A DNA stretch of 64,000 bases, taken from contig NC_049987.1 in NCBI RefSeq assembly GCF_000003815.2, positions 7,115,923 to 7,179,922 of the forward strand, given 5' to 3'. Under the pieces are notes generated by a model. That model saw nothing but the letters and a program-made list of their open reading frames with translations. It was not told the origin of the DNA and made no database searches. Source of the DNA: Branchiostoma floridae. Its lineage: Eukaryota > Chordata > Leptocardii > Amphioxiformes > Branchiostomatidae. Numbering within the stretch: the stretch's first letter is position 1; the number at the start of each line of letters is the position of its first letter. Below, one piece after another: positions 49,686-60,970 of the stretch. A program made the translations under genes and the position numbers.

Positions 49686-52600
49686 ATGCCGTCTCAGGAA
49701 AACAGACTCAAGTCTTTCAAGAACAAGGGCCGTGATTCTTCGGTGAGAAATTCTTTTGTCTGATCATTTATATAGACTAGTACATCATGCCCAAAGTAAA
49801 TCTTAGGTAAAAATAATGCTATCATAATTCAGGATGACACAGTGTACGGAAGAAGAGGAACAAAATCTTCACGGTTTAACAGAATTATGTCTCAATGACA
49901 ATCTTTTTTTTTACCAGGACTTAGAAAATATTTCAGCAACTCAACATCCTCAGTTGTCCTCACATAACTTATTGAACGTTCTGTTGCAAGCTTAAACTAA
50001 AGTTAAAGCCTTCTACTTACAGAAGTGACCATGAGAGCAGAGTATGGGAATGACCGAGAGAGAGGGGACTAAAGCTAAAATGCTGGTGCCCAGGCTTGTG
50101 AGCTTCTTTGGTTGAAATTCACTATTTCTTTCCTACCCAACACTGCAGGAGTTGCGCAGGAGGAGAAATGAGACGAACGTTGAGCTTCGCAAAGCCAAGA
50201 AGGATGAGTCCTTGCTGAAGCGCAGGAATGTCACCATCACAGAGGATGCCACAAGTCCACTCAAGGATTCAAATTCTCAGGTAACTTATCCTCACATAAA
50301 TGGCCTTTGGTCAGTAGGCCGAGGATGTTGACAAATGTTACACAACATTGTGTGTTCCGAATGGGCTTATCAACAGTCTTTGGCTACTGTTTTTTTAGAA
50401 CAAAAATGCATGGGGGCGCAAGGGAGCAACAGAGTTTTGATGTTTTCTCCCATTTCAATGCATGGAGTTTTAGAGTATTTCAAATGCCTTATCAAGCTAT
50501 GGCACCCCCACCTAACTCCTTCTGCTTTTCCCCCTACCCGTTCACCTTTTCCCCCGCTGTACTTCATCTGTGCCCCCGTCATTCCTCTTTACCCCCGGTG
50601 TAATTCTGCTTTCCCCCCGCCCTTCTGCTTTACCCCCAATGGCCGCCGTCAACCCGAATTTCACGTAGTCGACAAGAAAATCGTTCGGAAAGTAACAATA
50701 ACGGTTGCGCCACGGAACATGAAATAGCCTATGCTCTAGTACACATTCTGGGCCACCTTTCTGCCAAGTGGCGTTTCACAACTCCTTCCCATTCTGAACT
50801 GAAAAGCCATGTGCCGTCAGCAGCGCGTCGTTTATGGCGTTCCACTACTACATGTACTTCCTGGAGGCTGGGTGGTGGAGCGCTTGAGGCCGGGGTTTTG
50901 CGGCGTTTCAGAAAATCATAAGGCTTGGCATCAAATTCAGGATCTTATAATTCTTATAAATGCAATGGTGAAGTGATGGTAACAATATAGTATGGGAATG
51001 AGGTACAAAGAGAGTGCAGAATCAATTCACTAAAGACAGGCACAGAATGCGTACACTATTAAAGGGTCGGAATCGTTCCATGTATACATGTAGCATTTGA
51101 AGTTTTCACTTGATGTAACAGATCTTCATAAAATGTCTGCTGCGGCATCTTTAATACGTCACGTCACGTATGCTGTGGTTTCAGTACCGTGCGTCTCCAT
51201 TTGTGTTTGAAACAGTGTAACTCAAGGAAGGGTGGCTGGATCTCTGGCATGCAGAACGTGCGGGAACAGTCGAAATGCAGCAGGGCGTACAATACATGCG
51301 AGTAACAAGAAATGTATGAAGAGAGCCCATGACATCCTGGTACTAAGGGACTGTAAATGGACACAGCGAGTTTGTAAAAAAAAATAAAGGGTATACATTT
51401 GTATTTGAAATGTACTCTTTCTTTACTAAGCATACCGAGAAGTCACAGTGAGATAAAAAAAAAATAGTTGGGTCCCACTATGCTGGTCAGGCTGAGACGC
51501 ATTGCCTATTCACGGGCGCGACCTTGCTCCTCGGATCGACACGGGGACTTTTACCTGCGTTGTTTCCAACCTGGGTCGATGTGTCCCTCTTGAAACAGAA
51601 CAACCTGTTAGTCCTGGGCTCCTGGGTAACCATATCGGTGCCGAACTTAGTGGGTCCCCGATCGTCATAGCACAGCGCGCCGGCCTCAAGCGCTCCACCA
51701 CCCAGCCTCCAGGAAGTACGTACATGTAGTAGTGGAGCGCCACAAACGACGCGCTGCTGACGGCACATGGCTTTTCAGTTCAGAATGGGAAGGAGTTGTG
51801 AAACGCCACTTGGCAGAAAGGTGGCCCAGAATGTGTACTAGAGCATAGGCTATTTCATGTTCCGTGACGCAACCGTTATTGTTACTTTCCGAACGATTTT
51901 CTTGTCGACTACGTGAAATTCGGGTTGACGGCGGCCATTGGGGGTAAAGCAGAAGGGCGGGGGGAAAGCAGAATTACACCGGGGGTAAAGAGGAATGACG
52001 GGGGCACAGATGAAGTACAGCGGGGGTTAAGGAGAAGTCCGGGGGAAAAGGTGAACGGGTAGGGGGAAAAGCAGAAGGAGTTAGGTGGGGGTGTATGGGG
52101 TATTTGATGGCTTCTTGAGGAAGGAAAGTTACTGGTAGACCAGTCACAGTTGAAGATGGCCACATGTGGGAAATAGCATCCTCAGTTATCCGAATTTATG
52201 CTTGTCAGAGAACCAGCTCCCCTTTGTAAGGGGGCACGTGAGCCCCATGGTTTAGTGCCCGTCTTTGGAGAAAATGTACATCCATCTGATCTGGTCCATC
52301 TAATTTTTCCCACAGGGTCCCAGCTTTATGACTGTAGATGAGATTATCCAGGGTATCAACTCCAACAGTCCCCAGGACCAGCTGTTGGCTGTCCAGGGGG
52401 CCAGGAAGATCCTGTCCAGGGAGCGAAACCCTCCCATTGGCCACATCATCAAGGCCAATGTCATCCCCAAGTTTGTGGAGTTCCTCTCACATGAAGACAA
52501 GTGAGTACTCCAAACTGTTTTATTGATCACAGTGATTAATAAACAGCAAATGTTTGGATGTGTTTGCTGTTGTTTCTCTTTTCATTGAAGCTAATGTTCT

Positions 52601-55600
52601 ACCACCAGAAGTCATTTCTGAATCTGGGTTGGTACTGGGCAAAACTAACCCTTGACTAGGTTAAAGCTATCATACTCAGGTGTAACTGTTGGGAGACCTC
52701 TTCCCTGAACTTTACCTGATCTGATATTTGAGTGGTAGAGAGTTTCAATCCCATTTCCTTTTGTAATCGTAGGCTCATTTTAATAGTCATTCATTTGAAA
52801 CATTCATAGACAATGATAGAATTAACAGAACATTAAGATATCTATACATATATGCCTGAGAAAGCCTCTATGTTGGTGCTAATGTTGAGTTTCTGTACAG
52901 TCCATCCATCCAGTTTGAGGCTGCCTGGGCCCTGACCAACATTGCCTCAGGAACATCGGAGCAGACCCGTGCTGTGGTGGAGGGAGGCGGTGTGCCAGCC
53001 TTCATCAGCCTGCTGTCCTCCCAGCACAAAAATGTGGCGGAGCAGGCCGTCTGGGCACTGGGCAATATTGCAGGCAAGTCCACAGCTGCACACTACTTAA
53101 GAATGATGCAGGGATTTGGGATTAAAAGTTAGATCCAGGCTTGATCTAGTGTCAAAATAGACCCTTTATGTAATTGTGTGTGATAAGTTCCTTTGATTTT
53201 TCGTGTCATTCAAAAACATATTAGTCTGTATGCCAACCTTGTAAGCTTTACATGTGTTCTTACCCAGAATAGCATCATGGCTAAATTATGTGTGTTATAA
53301 TAACAAAAGCATGGAAATGTTTTCCAAAAAATTCACATCTTCAACCTACTTTCTCTCCCCAGGGGACGGATCTGAGTTCCGAGACTACGTGATCCGCTCG
53401 GGCGTGGTGCAGCCTCTGCTGGCGCTCATCAATCCGGGCACGGCCGTCGCCTTCCTGCGTAACCTGACGTGGACGCTGTCCAACCTGTGTCGTAACAAGA
53501 ACCCCCCTCCCCCCGCGGACACGGTCCAGATGATCCTGCCGTGCCTCGCCACGCTCATCAACCATGATGACCGCGAGGTCCTGGCTGACACGTGCTGGGC
53601 TATCTCCTACTTATCTGATGGGGACAACAGTCGCATCCAGGTAACACAATGGTTTTAATGATCATTGATGGTCCATTCCAAGGCTGTCGCCAACTTCAAG
53701 GCACGATCCTTTGTCCCACGATAGCCATTTGCTTTTTGGTACAAACCATTTGAGACCATTTGTCCAAAAATATAAACTGCAAAATTTTGTAAGCTTGAAA
53801 TAACAGATTTAACAAAGAAAATCAGCAACATAGGCTCCCAACCATAATAAACTCCAAAGCTAGAGACAGCCCTCATTTCTTCAGCTTCAAAGTCAAGAGG
53901 TTTCTTCAGTTTCCTTTGTTAGCCTGGTAGTCAGCCGTAATATAGCTCCAGAGTGAAGAGGAGAGAAGAGACTCGGGAGCTATATCACGGCTGGATACCA
54001 GGCTATTCCTTTGTAACATTGCACAAATCACTGACAACCTTGGAATCCTGCCTGCTGTAGTGAACATTACATGTACCTTAGATTTTAAGACTAAAGATTT
54101 TGCCTCTAGCCCAAAAATTATTTAGAGGGATTTGCACATTTAAGTTAGAATAGGTTGGCAGTATTGTCTTTAAAAACTTTGCAAGATTGCAAGATTTATT
54201 TCAATATGAACCTTGTCTTCCCCAGCTTGTGGTGGATGCTGGAGTGGTGTCCAGACTGGTGCTGCTGCTGGGGTGTGGGGAGTTGTCTGTGCAGACGCCC
54301 TGTCTCCGGGCTGTGGGCAACATTGTCACAGGCAATGACATCCAAACTCAGGTATGTTTTTTCTGGATTGTTTTAACACCTAGAAATGCAAGATAGAAAA
54401 AAGATATTCTGTATGTACATCAGATGATCCGATCGCATAATCTTTGTATGTTAGAATTTAGATCATTAACCTATTTTCAATCACTTCATGTATATGATTT
54501 TGTTCACTTGCAATTAGCCCCATGGGAATGAATGTGCAATAAAACCTTTTTATTATAGGTTTTTTTCTACTAGCAGAATGATAGTCAATGCCCAATAGAT
54601 AGGCTAAAGCATGGGAGTATGATTTCTATTTAAGTATATGTATTGAATATTGGCTCTGCACAAAATCATTTTATAAGCAATAGCTGTCCTGTGGGTTTTA
54701 TGAAACAATGTCCTCTTCAGGCATCCATTTTCACTTCATGAACCAATACCTACCATTACCTGAAACTACAGCAGACAGAAACTACAGCAACACTCATATA
54801 AGTGTAGTATAAACATAACAAGATGGTGGCCACCTAAACACAAAGAAGAAGACCGATGTTGTTCCTAATACACACAGAAGAAACTAACCATTTGTTGCTC
54901 CCTGCCAGGCTGTGTTGGACCAGGGTGCCCTGGCCTGTTTCCCTGCGCTGCTGCGGCACCACAAGAACAACATCCAGAAGGAGTCAGCCTGGACCATCTC
55001 CAACATCACTGCAGGAAACACCATCCAGATCCAGGCAGTCATCGATGCAGGGCTCGTCCCTCCCCTCCTGGAGGTGCTACACAAGGTGGGGGAGCAGCTG
55101 GGTAGCATTGTTCAGTTAGATATCCCTCCCGCGCCTATCAGTGTGCAGGGCACATCTCCTCATTTTCTTTACCCCATGTGCCACACAGTTGTGCAAGCTC
55201 TACAACTCGTACATTCTTCTGAGTTTATGCTCAAAAGTGACTGGTCATTATTGAACCTGAAGAGGGCGACGTTGAAATGTTGATTTTTGTACACCTTCAT
55301 GTCGGAAGAAAGCATTGAACTATGATTATTACAACTAACACAGATGAGCTGGTCCACTGGTTTGTGTAGTACTCAAAGAAGCAGATGTAATTTATTCTGA
55401 AACTATTCTTTATAAGACGTAAGACTACTACAATGGACTGGACATTTTTAACACATCAGCAGTGTTTTTGGATGAAATTTCAAACTAAGGAAGTTGTTTC
55501 TGACAGTTGAGTGATGTTTTGTTCCCAGGGAGATTACAAGAGTCAGAAGGAAGCAGTGTGGGCCATCACAAACTTCACCTCAGGGGGCTCCGTGGAGCAG

Positions 55601-56948
55601 ATTTGCCAGTTGGTGAACGCTGGTGTGATCAAGCCGTTGTGTGACATGCTTGTCGTCAGGGAGTCCAAGATTGTCCTGGTCATCCTGGACGCCATTGGAA
55701 ACATCTTCACTGTAAGGGACAGATGCTTTTAGTCTTATCTACATGCAGGTGTAGAAAAGGAAAACTGTTTGTGATATCTTAATGAAAGACATCCAGGTAG
55801 GAAGATATGACAAATTACCCAAGCAACTGGATATTGTTTTGGAAATCATACAGAAAATCCTATCCAGTTGCTTGAGTACCCGGCAACTGCTATTTTGCAT
55901 AGCAAAATTGTAATGCTTCTCAGGTTCACAGTTCAGGGAAGCACCAGGTATTTGTTTCACAGAACTGGGAGCTTGATCTTGACTTCTACGTCTGCTTGAA
56001 GATTAGCTTTGGTTCATGTGTCTGGAAGTCTTTGTAAAGTTGTGTTGACTAAATGCCATCACAAACAGCTACCTTACTGTACCAGCATGTCAGATTTCAA
56101 GTAAGTTTATGGTAATAGATGCATTGGACGTTTTAACCATTTATTGCCTAGAAAAAAAGATCATATCAAAATTAGCAATTGCTTATTAGCAGCATACCAC
56201 CAGCAAAATCTCTGTTTAACTAGTTGCCACCTATGTTGGTTTAATGTTGTATTTTGTTAGAATGCCATCCCTCTGTTAAGTTGGTTCAGTCCAACCACAG
56301 ACTCCTAAAGTCAGTCATGTTGGAAATAAACTCCTCACGTTTGCTGCATTAATGACAATTCCCTTTAACGGTCTCACTACTGAACTAGCAAGTTAAATGT
56401 TTGTGTCCAGGCTGCTGAGCAGCTTGGCCAGTAGCTTGTGCAGCAGGTTGTTTAACCAGTGTTGTTTGTGTCCAGGCTGCTGAGAAGCTTGGCCAGCAGC
56501 ATGTGGAGCAGATCTGTGTGTGGATAGAGGAGTTTGGCGGCATCGAGAAGATCGAGACTCTGCAGAACCATGAGAACGAGAGTGTCTACCAGAGCGCCTT
56601 GCAGCTCATCGAGAAATACTTCTCAGGAGAGGTGGGCAATTTCTTTTTCTGTTCATTTTCTTCTTTTTCTTCTTCATGTTTTGCATACCATACCTAAAAT
56701 TTTAACCACTAGACCTGCCAGCCCTAGCAAATTACATAACAGTAGAATCCGTATCTTTTCTGACAAACTTCTTTTTTTTGACAATGCAGCTTACAATGTA
56801 AACTTTCTCACATGACAGTCAACAATGTAAATGTTGTTTTTATTTCCAGGGAGATGAAGTTGAGAACTTGGCCCCTGAGAGCACCGCAGAAGGCTACAAC
56901 TTCACCCAGTCAGCTGCAGAGGTGCCACAGGGAGGCTTTTCCTTCTGA
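49686..56948 (+). CDS. KPNA2: importin subunit alpha, KPNA2 type
   Basis: Ten coding exons: 49686-49742, 50149-50280, 52316-52500, 52901-53073, 53363-53640, 54226-54351, 54909-55085, 55529-55711, 56476-56631 and 56850-56948. Phases fit throughout, giving 521 residues (human KPNA2 has 529). The N-terminal importin-beta-binding domain shows [17 protein letters not shown] and LLKRRNV. Armadillo repeats carry the W..N pairs that bind nuclear localisation signals: [39 protein letters not shown] and [10 protein letters not shown]. The C-terminal [11 protein letters not shown] and EKYF, with the acidic tail, match the CAS-binding end. It carries cargo into the nucleus with importin beta. The RFKNKG-like start ([10 protein letters not shown]) favours the KPNA2 subfamily over KPNA1/3. 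The 5' leader begins at 49599. AATAAA is at 56964-56969. Intron 4 uses a GC donor. Confidence 0.97.
50503..52093. mobile_element. 1.6-kb fold-back DNA transposon in importin intron 2
   Basis: Two long inverted arms, 50503-50894 and 51680-52093, enclose about 785 bp. The outermost ends are CACCCCCACC and GGTGGGGGTG, and TATGG flanks both sides (50498-50502 and 52094-52098). The outer 130 bp of each arm is a degenerate array of 19-22-bp units ending in a run of five or six C (cttctgctttaccccc, ttcaccttttccccc), inverted in the other arm. The arms are near identical apart from small indels, so insertion is fairly recent. No transposase frame was recognised. Superfamily not assigned. Confidence 0.85.
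53920..54005. mobile_element. 86-bp MITE with 9-bp TSD
   Basis: Starts TAGCCTGGTAGTCAGCCGT and ends with ACGGCTGGATACCAGGCTA; the arms extend through atatagctcc. TTCCTTTGT flanks both sides (53911-53919 and 54006-54014). It lies in the importin alpha intron between 53640 and 54226, and shares its TAGCCTG end with the element at 48137-48260. Confidence 0.85.
55786..55852 (+). repeat. dispersed repeat fragment, copy 2
   Basis: Matches 33268-33335 through gacatccaggta and caactggatat.ttttgga. A partly inverted piece, tatccagttgcttgagtacc, follows directly at about 55860. It lies in an importin alpha intron. Confidence 0.5.
56401..56446 (+). repeat. duplicated splice-acceptor segment (decoy exon end)
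   Basis: ttgtgtccaggctgctgagc at 56401 is repeated at 56466 as ttgtgtccaggctgctgaga, which is the real acceptor and start of importin exon 56476-56631. The duplicate continues agcttggccagtagcttgtg, so in the importin frame it meets TAG after seven codons. The two acceptors are 65 bp apart, which is not a multiple of three. Use of the upstream site would end the protein early. Confidence 0.8.
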
Positions 56949-57695
56949 TCCACCAGACGTGCCAATAAACATGGACCAAAGACACAAACATGCCAAAACA
57001 ATACAACATTTGTGTAAAAAAAAAAAAACCTCCTTCTTGTAATGCAGTATAATGTCCCACAAATCTGGAATGGAATCACGATTGTTCACAAGTCAAAAGG
57101 TACAAACAGGTACATATGATATGATGGGAACAAGAATGGAAATTTTGTCAACATGTGGAAAGGAAATACCAAAAATTTGAAACCTTTGAGGATTTTTACA
57201 CAAACAATATACTAGTACATATTTCGCAGGAAAATTACTTCTCTACATTCCTCAGAAGCAATCTATTTTTGCATGAATGTTATGCCAGAACATACACTCT
57301 GCTATACTGTACATATTTCATAAGATTGTCTGATCTGTGTTGGTGCTCAAAGAGTCAAATTCTGTCCGTGCCTATGCTGTCTCTTCTTCAATCTATGTGA
57401 ATGTGAAATCTTCTTAAACCATACATTGTGAACACAACTAAGCGATTAGATAGAGATGTATTATGAAATAGCAAGAAACTACGTAGCCTTTCTGTACTGT
57501 AAACAAGCACTTACAAAGAGAATTTATATTAAAACACTGTAGAGCAATGGCAATGGGTTTGTGAATTCTTTCTACTTGACATTTAATATATAGCAGTAAA
57601 AGGTTAGCATCTAAATGCTATGGTCTCAAGATACGTTGACATTACCCCATGGTAATGAAAGCTTGCTGGTGCATTGTGTAGGAAACAAAACTGTC
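56949..57695 (+). other. importin alpha 3' UTR and flank
   Basis: AATAAA at 56964 lies only 16 bp after the stop codon, and a short A run follows at about 57017. Further AT-rich sequence has ATTAAA near 57529, a possible distal poly(A) signal. No other exon recognised. Confidence 0.4.
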
Positions 57696-57907
57696 ATATG
57701 TAAATGAATTTAAGTTCAAGGGGATTTAATTTCGCAGTAGCAGGAAAAAGGACTGTTAGTGGTGGTTTTAAGTTAGTGGTAGCACCATGCATTGTACTCA
57801 ATTACTGCCATGGAAAAATATTCACTGTGGTTTTAAGTTCACAGTGAAGAAACCACTGTGAAAACCGCTAACATTAAACCACCGCAAAAATTTCTGCATT
57901 TACAGTA
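57696..57907. mobile_element. MITE, TACTGTAAATG hairpin family, copy 5
   Basis: Interior gtaaatgaatttaagttcaaggggatttaattt closely tracks the copy at 476-687, with right end TGCATTTACAGTA. Here many CG dinucleotides of the other copies appear as CA or TG (cgcagtagcagg against cgcgttagcggg), as expected from methylation-driven decay. Confidence 0.8.
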
Positions 57908-58509
57908 CTGTCCAGTAATGAAAATGCCAGTTTCAAATGTGTGTTGAGGTGGCCATTGCAAGAATTAGAATCACAAACAGAAAACCACTGAATACTTTGA
58001 GAATCATGGTAATTTACCATTGATCCTGAGATTTGGTATTGGTTAATTTTCATACGGACATGTGGCTTCACCATGTTTTGTCACTACTTTTGTTTGTCTT
58101 TCAAATTGTGCTATTTTTAACTGATGAGCTGTTAGACAATACCAATTATCAATCCCAAGGGACCCACATGGAACACCCATAATGGGGATTCACTAGACCT
58201 CTTTTATGGCTGAAGACACGATTGATTGATCAAAAGGGTGAAATTTTTGCCTTTGAAGGTCGACATTTATAAAAGTGAGCATATAAAGTGACACGCCGTC
58301 ACCCATGCACCATAGCATATTCAAATACATAAATAAAGACATTGGGATGGGTGGTACAATAAAATCTGAATCAGAATGGTACTTAACGATCTAATCTATT
58401 TTTAGCGAGGCATTTTATTAGTGGACAGGTTGAACTAGTTGTACCAGTAACTTGCCCGTGGCTCGTGCTTGGTAGCGTTACAGTTTCAAGAAAATGTACT
58501 GCCTGTATC
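57908..58509. other. intergenic stretch before the GPCR gene
   Basis: No gene. The tail gtacaataaaatctgaatca near 58352 resembles the 3' end of a LINE fragment. The promoter of the downstream gene is not obvious. Confidence 0.35.
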
Positions 58510-59751
58510 ATGTTTGTGGGAGCAAGCAACGGCGGTGGTCGTTCCTTCAACGACATAAGTTCTAACACAACGATGTCAGCCATTGCCAGAAGCATGGATT
58601 TTTTTAACGACGTCAGGTCAAGCGATGCTGAAGACAATGGAAAGTTGTGCTGCCAAAATGACACTGTTACAAGCAGTTCGATTGGATACAACAGACACCT
58701 TCTCGAAGCGGTGTTCGTGTCCGCAATAATCGCTGTCTTGGTTAACATTGTCATTATTGTGGCAATTCTGGTGGCCAGCAAACGGGTGAGATGTTCATCA
58801 CGATTTTATTGCCTTTTTACGTTAGTACAAGAGTTCAATTCTTTCTTAAGTTTACAATTTTGGAAAGGGCACGCCGTATAACTTTGCGAAGTGTTAGAAA
58901 GATAGAGATCTCTAAATGCACAACTACATTTTCTGACTTAAATTTCTAAGTTAATTATCGTTAATTTACTTTTTTCCTTCCAGAACCGGTGGAAACCAGT
59001 CTACATCTTGCTTGCTAATCTCGCCATGGCTGATGTCTGTAGGAGCTTATCCATTATCAGCATTTTCGCTACGAACTTGGATGCCACCAGTCGCTTGGAC
59101 ACCTCATGGACAAAAGTGACTGAATTTTTTCTGTTCTTCTCCGCCTCTTTCTCCGTGAACAGCCTTCTCGTCCTGACACTAGAGCGGTACTGGTTTATTC
59201 TTCACGCGTTTTCGTACGAGTCCGTCTTCGCAAATCGCGCTAAGCTAGCTATCTTTGTTCTGTGGACATGGCTATGGAGCGGGGCGTTTTCTGCTGTAGC
59301 ACTCGTCACAGGAAAACCCCGCGTTTCTTCTGATGGACACGTTCTACCTGGCCCCGTATGTCCTCATTTACTAGTGGGATTTTTAGTAATCATTCCAATA
59401 ATCGCTATTCTAAGTTTTAACACAGCGATACTGTGTGTGGTTTGTCGTCATCTTGGGTTCACAACAAGCCACAATGTTGCAAACTCGCCGCCCGGAGTGA
59501 ACAGAAAAACGGTAGTTACGGTCACCATCATCATTGTGGTCGTCCTCTTCTCCTGGGTTCCACAGCTTGTGTCATTAAGCTTGTGCACCATGGGCGATAT
59601 CACCGGCCCGGTGTCGGAGGTCAGCATGCTGTTCCTCACGACCGGCTCCGTCGTGAACCCACTCGTCTATGGGTTGAGATTGAAGAAGATTCGCGAGGCT
59701 GTCATCTGGTTGCTGCCATGCAACCTTCAAAACAAGGTGGACGCGTGGTAG
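58510..59751 (+). CDS. rhodopsin-family (class A) G protein-coupled receptor
   Basis: Two exons, 58510-58785 and 58984-59751, joined in phase 0 just after TM1, give 347 residues. The N-terminus has glycosylation sequons NTT and NDT. TM1 is LLEAVFVSAIIAVLVNIVII; TM2 has LANLAMAD; TM3 ends LLVLTLERYWFI with ERY in place of DRY; TM4 has LWTWLWSG; TM5 has VIIPIIAI; TM6 has LFSWVP; TM7 has SVVNPLVYGLR, followed by an amphipathic helix ending in Cys. The usual Cys at the top of TM3 is missing (WTKVTEFFLFF), while a Cys lies just before TM5 (GPVCPH). Loss of that disulphide is known in the MECA group (melanocortin, EDG, cannabinoid), but the TM5 Pro is retained, so the subfamily is open. The ATG at 58510 is the first in frame; ATGs at 58573 and 58594 are alternatives. 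AATAAA is at 59826. Confidence 0.9.
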
Positions 59752-60294
59752 AGCACCGGGAAATATTGTCAATTCACTCTTTGATTCGTCAATGAATGGT
59801 TTTAACAATATTCTCCATTAATACTAATAAATAGAAAATATTTCCTTGTGATTGTGTGTAGTAAATATTGGACAAATTTATATCATTGTATGTTGTTACA
59901 TACACTAGTACATGTAATTGTTATGTCGAGAAGTCTGTCTAGCTGGTAAGACAGAGGTAAAAAGTGTACGTACATCTATTAAATTAAGTCCATACATTTC
60001 CACACTCTCAAGGTGAAGGGAGACAGAGTGAGCGATGGGATCATCTTAAAGTTGGATTACGTAACTGAACTCTAGAGTTTGTTGGCATGTGCATTTATGC
60101 TCATAAATTTGTAATATATATTTGTAATGGTTCTACCCTTTTGTATACCGTGCTGTACAATGTGTAGATCAAGAAATTATGTAATGTTTATAGCTATTAA
60201 ACTGTGCTTCAGAAACAAACAGTATTTATGATACGTGTGTTCGTCTTCCAGAGCAAGGCTGATCTGCTTGAATGTTTTGATTAATCAAAGCTTA
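59752..60294. other. GPCR 3' UTR and flank
   Basis: AT-rich. AATAAA at 59826-59831 lies 75 bp after the stop codon. No other gene recognised. Confidence 0.4.
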
Positions 60295-60600
60295 GGGCAC
60301 AACCCGCCGTACGTGCAAATACGTGCTGTCTACGTGCCAAAACGTGGGCAATCTTTTCGGATCCGTAAGTGGTAAGTACCGCCTCCGTACGAACTCGTAG
60401 GAAATCCGACGCATTTTGGATCACGCAGACACGCCGTAGAACTTTATGTGCAAGCAAAACTTTGTTTGAGATGATCGGGCTGCGGATTCGCCCCCCGTAC
60501 GTGCCAGTCGTGCCCCACGTTTTCAGAAATACGTGGCGGACGTGACGTGGCCTCCCAAAAAAACGTACGGACAAATTGCACGTACGGCGGGTTGTGCCCC
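60295..60600. mobile_element. MITE with GGGCACAACCCGCCGTACG ends
   Basis: Terminal inverted repeats GGGCACAACCCGCCGTACG and CGTACGGCGGGTTGTGCCC. Flanks are agctta on the left and (c)tagctta on the right, so a TTA/CTA-like 3-bp site or agctta was duplicated. GG-starting ends and the likely 3-bp site suggest PIF/Harbinger, less firmly than for 23370-23738. The interior is unusually CpG-rich and repeats cgtacg and tacgtgc. No transposase. Confidence 0.7.
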
Positions 60601-60792
60601 TAGCTTAAGAAATACAGCAAGCACGCAGAATGTTGTCGCAAGAACCGGTCCGACCGGTAACGGTAATTAAGAATGTATCTATAGCCACTGTGGTAGTCTG
60701 TGCAGACAAAACTGTCTATCCCAGGGGTATTGGGGGCCAAGTGTTGCAAAATTAAACGTATACATAGAACGAATTTTCTCTCACACAGAAGG

Positions 60793-60970
60793 GTTGAAAA
60801 AGGTCTCACACACAGACAGATTTTTCTCTCTCACACAACAGTTGAAAAAGGTCGCACACATTGACAGATTTTTCTCTCCCACACAACCGTTGGAAACGGT
60901 CGCACACATCGACAGATTTTTTTCTCCCACTCCAAAGTTGAAAAACTTCGCACACAGTCACAGATTTTCA
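60793..60970. repeat. 48-bp minisatellite, about 3.7 units
   Basis: Units start at 60793, 60841, 60889 and 60937 with gttgaaaaaggtcgcacaca, followed by gacagatttttctctcccac. Because 48 is a multiple of three, both strands stay open across it. The ctctcacacaca theme is also found in the large satellite that begins about 750 bp later. Confidence 0.9.

Noticed and set aside
50335-50727. 130-codon plus-strand frame and its inverted partners at 51909-52165
   Set aside because: They are translations of the C-rich subterminal array of the fold-back transposon.
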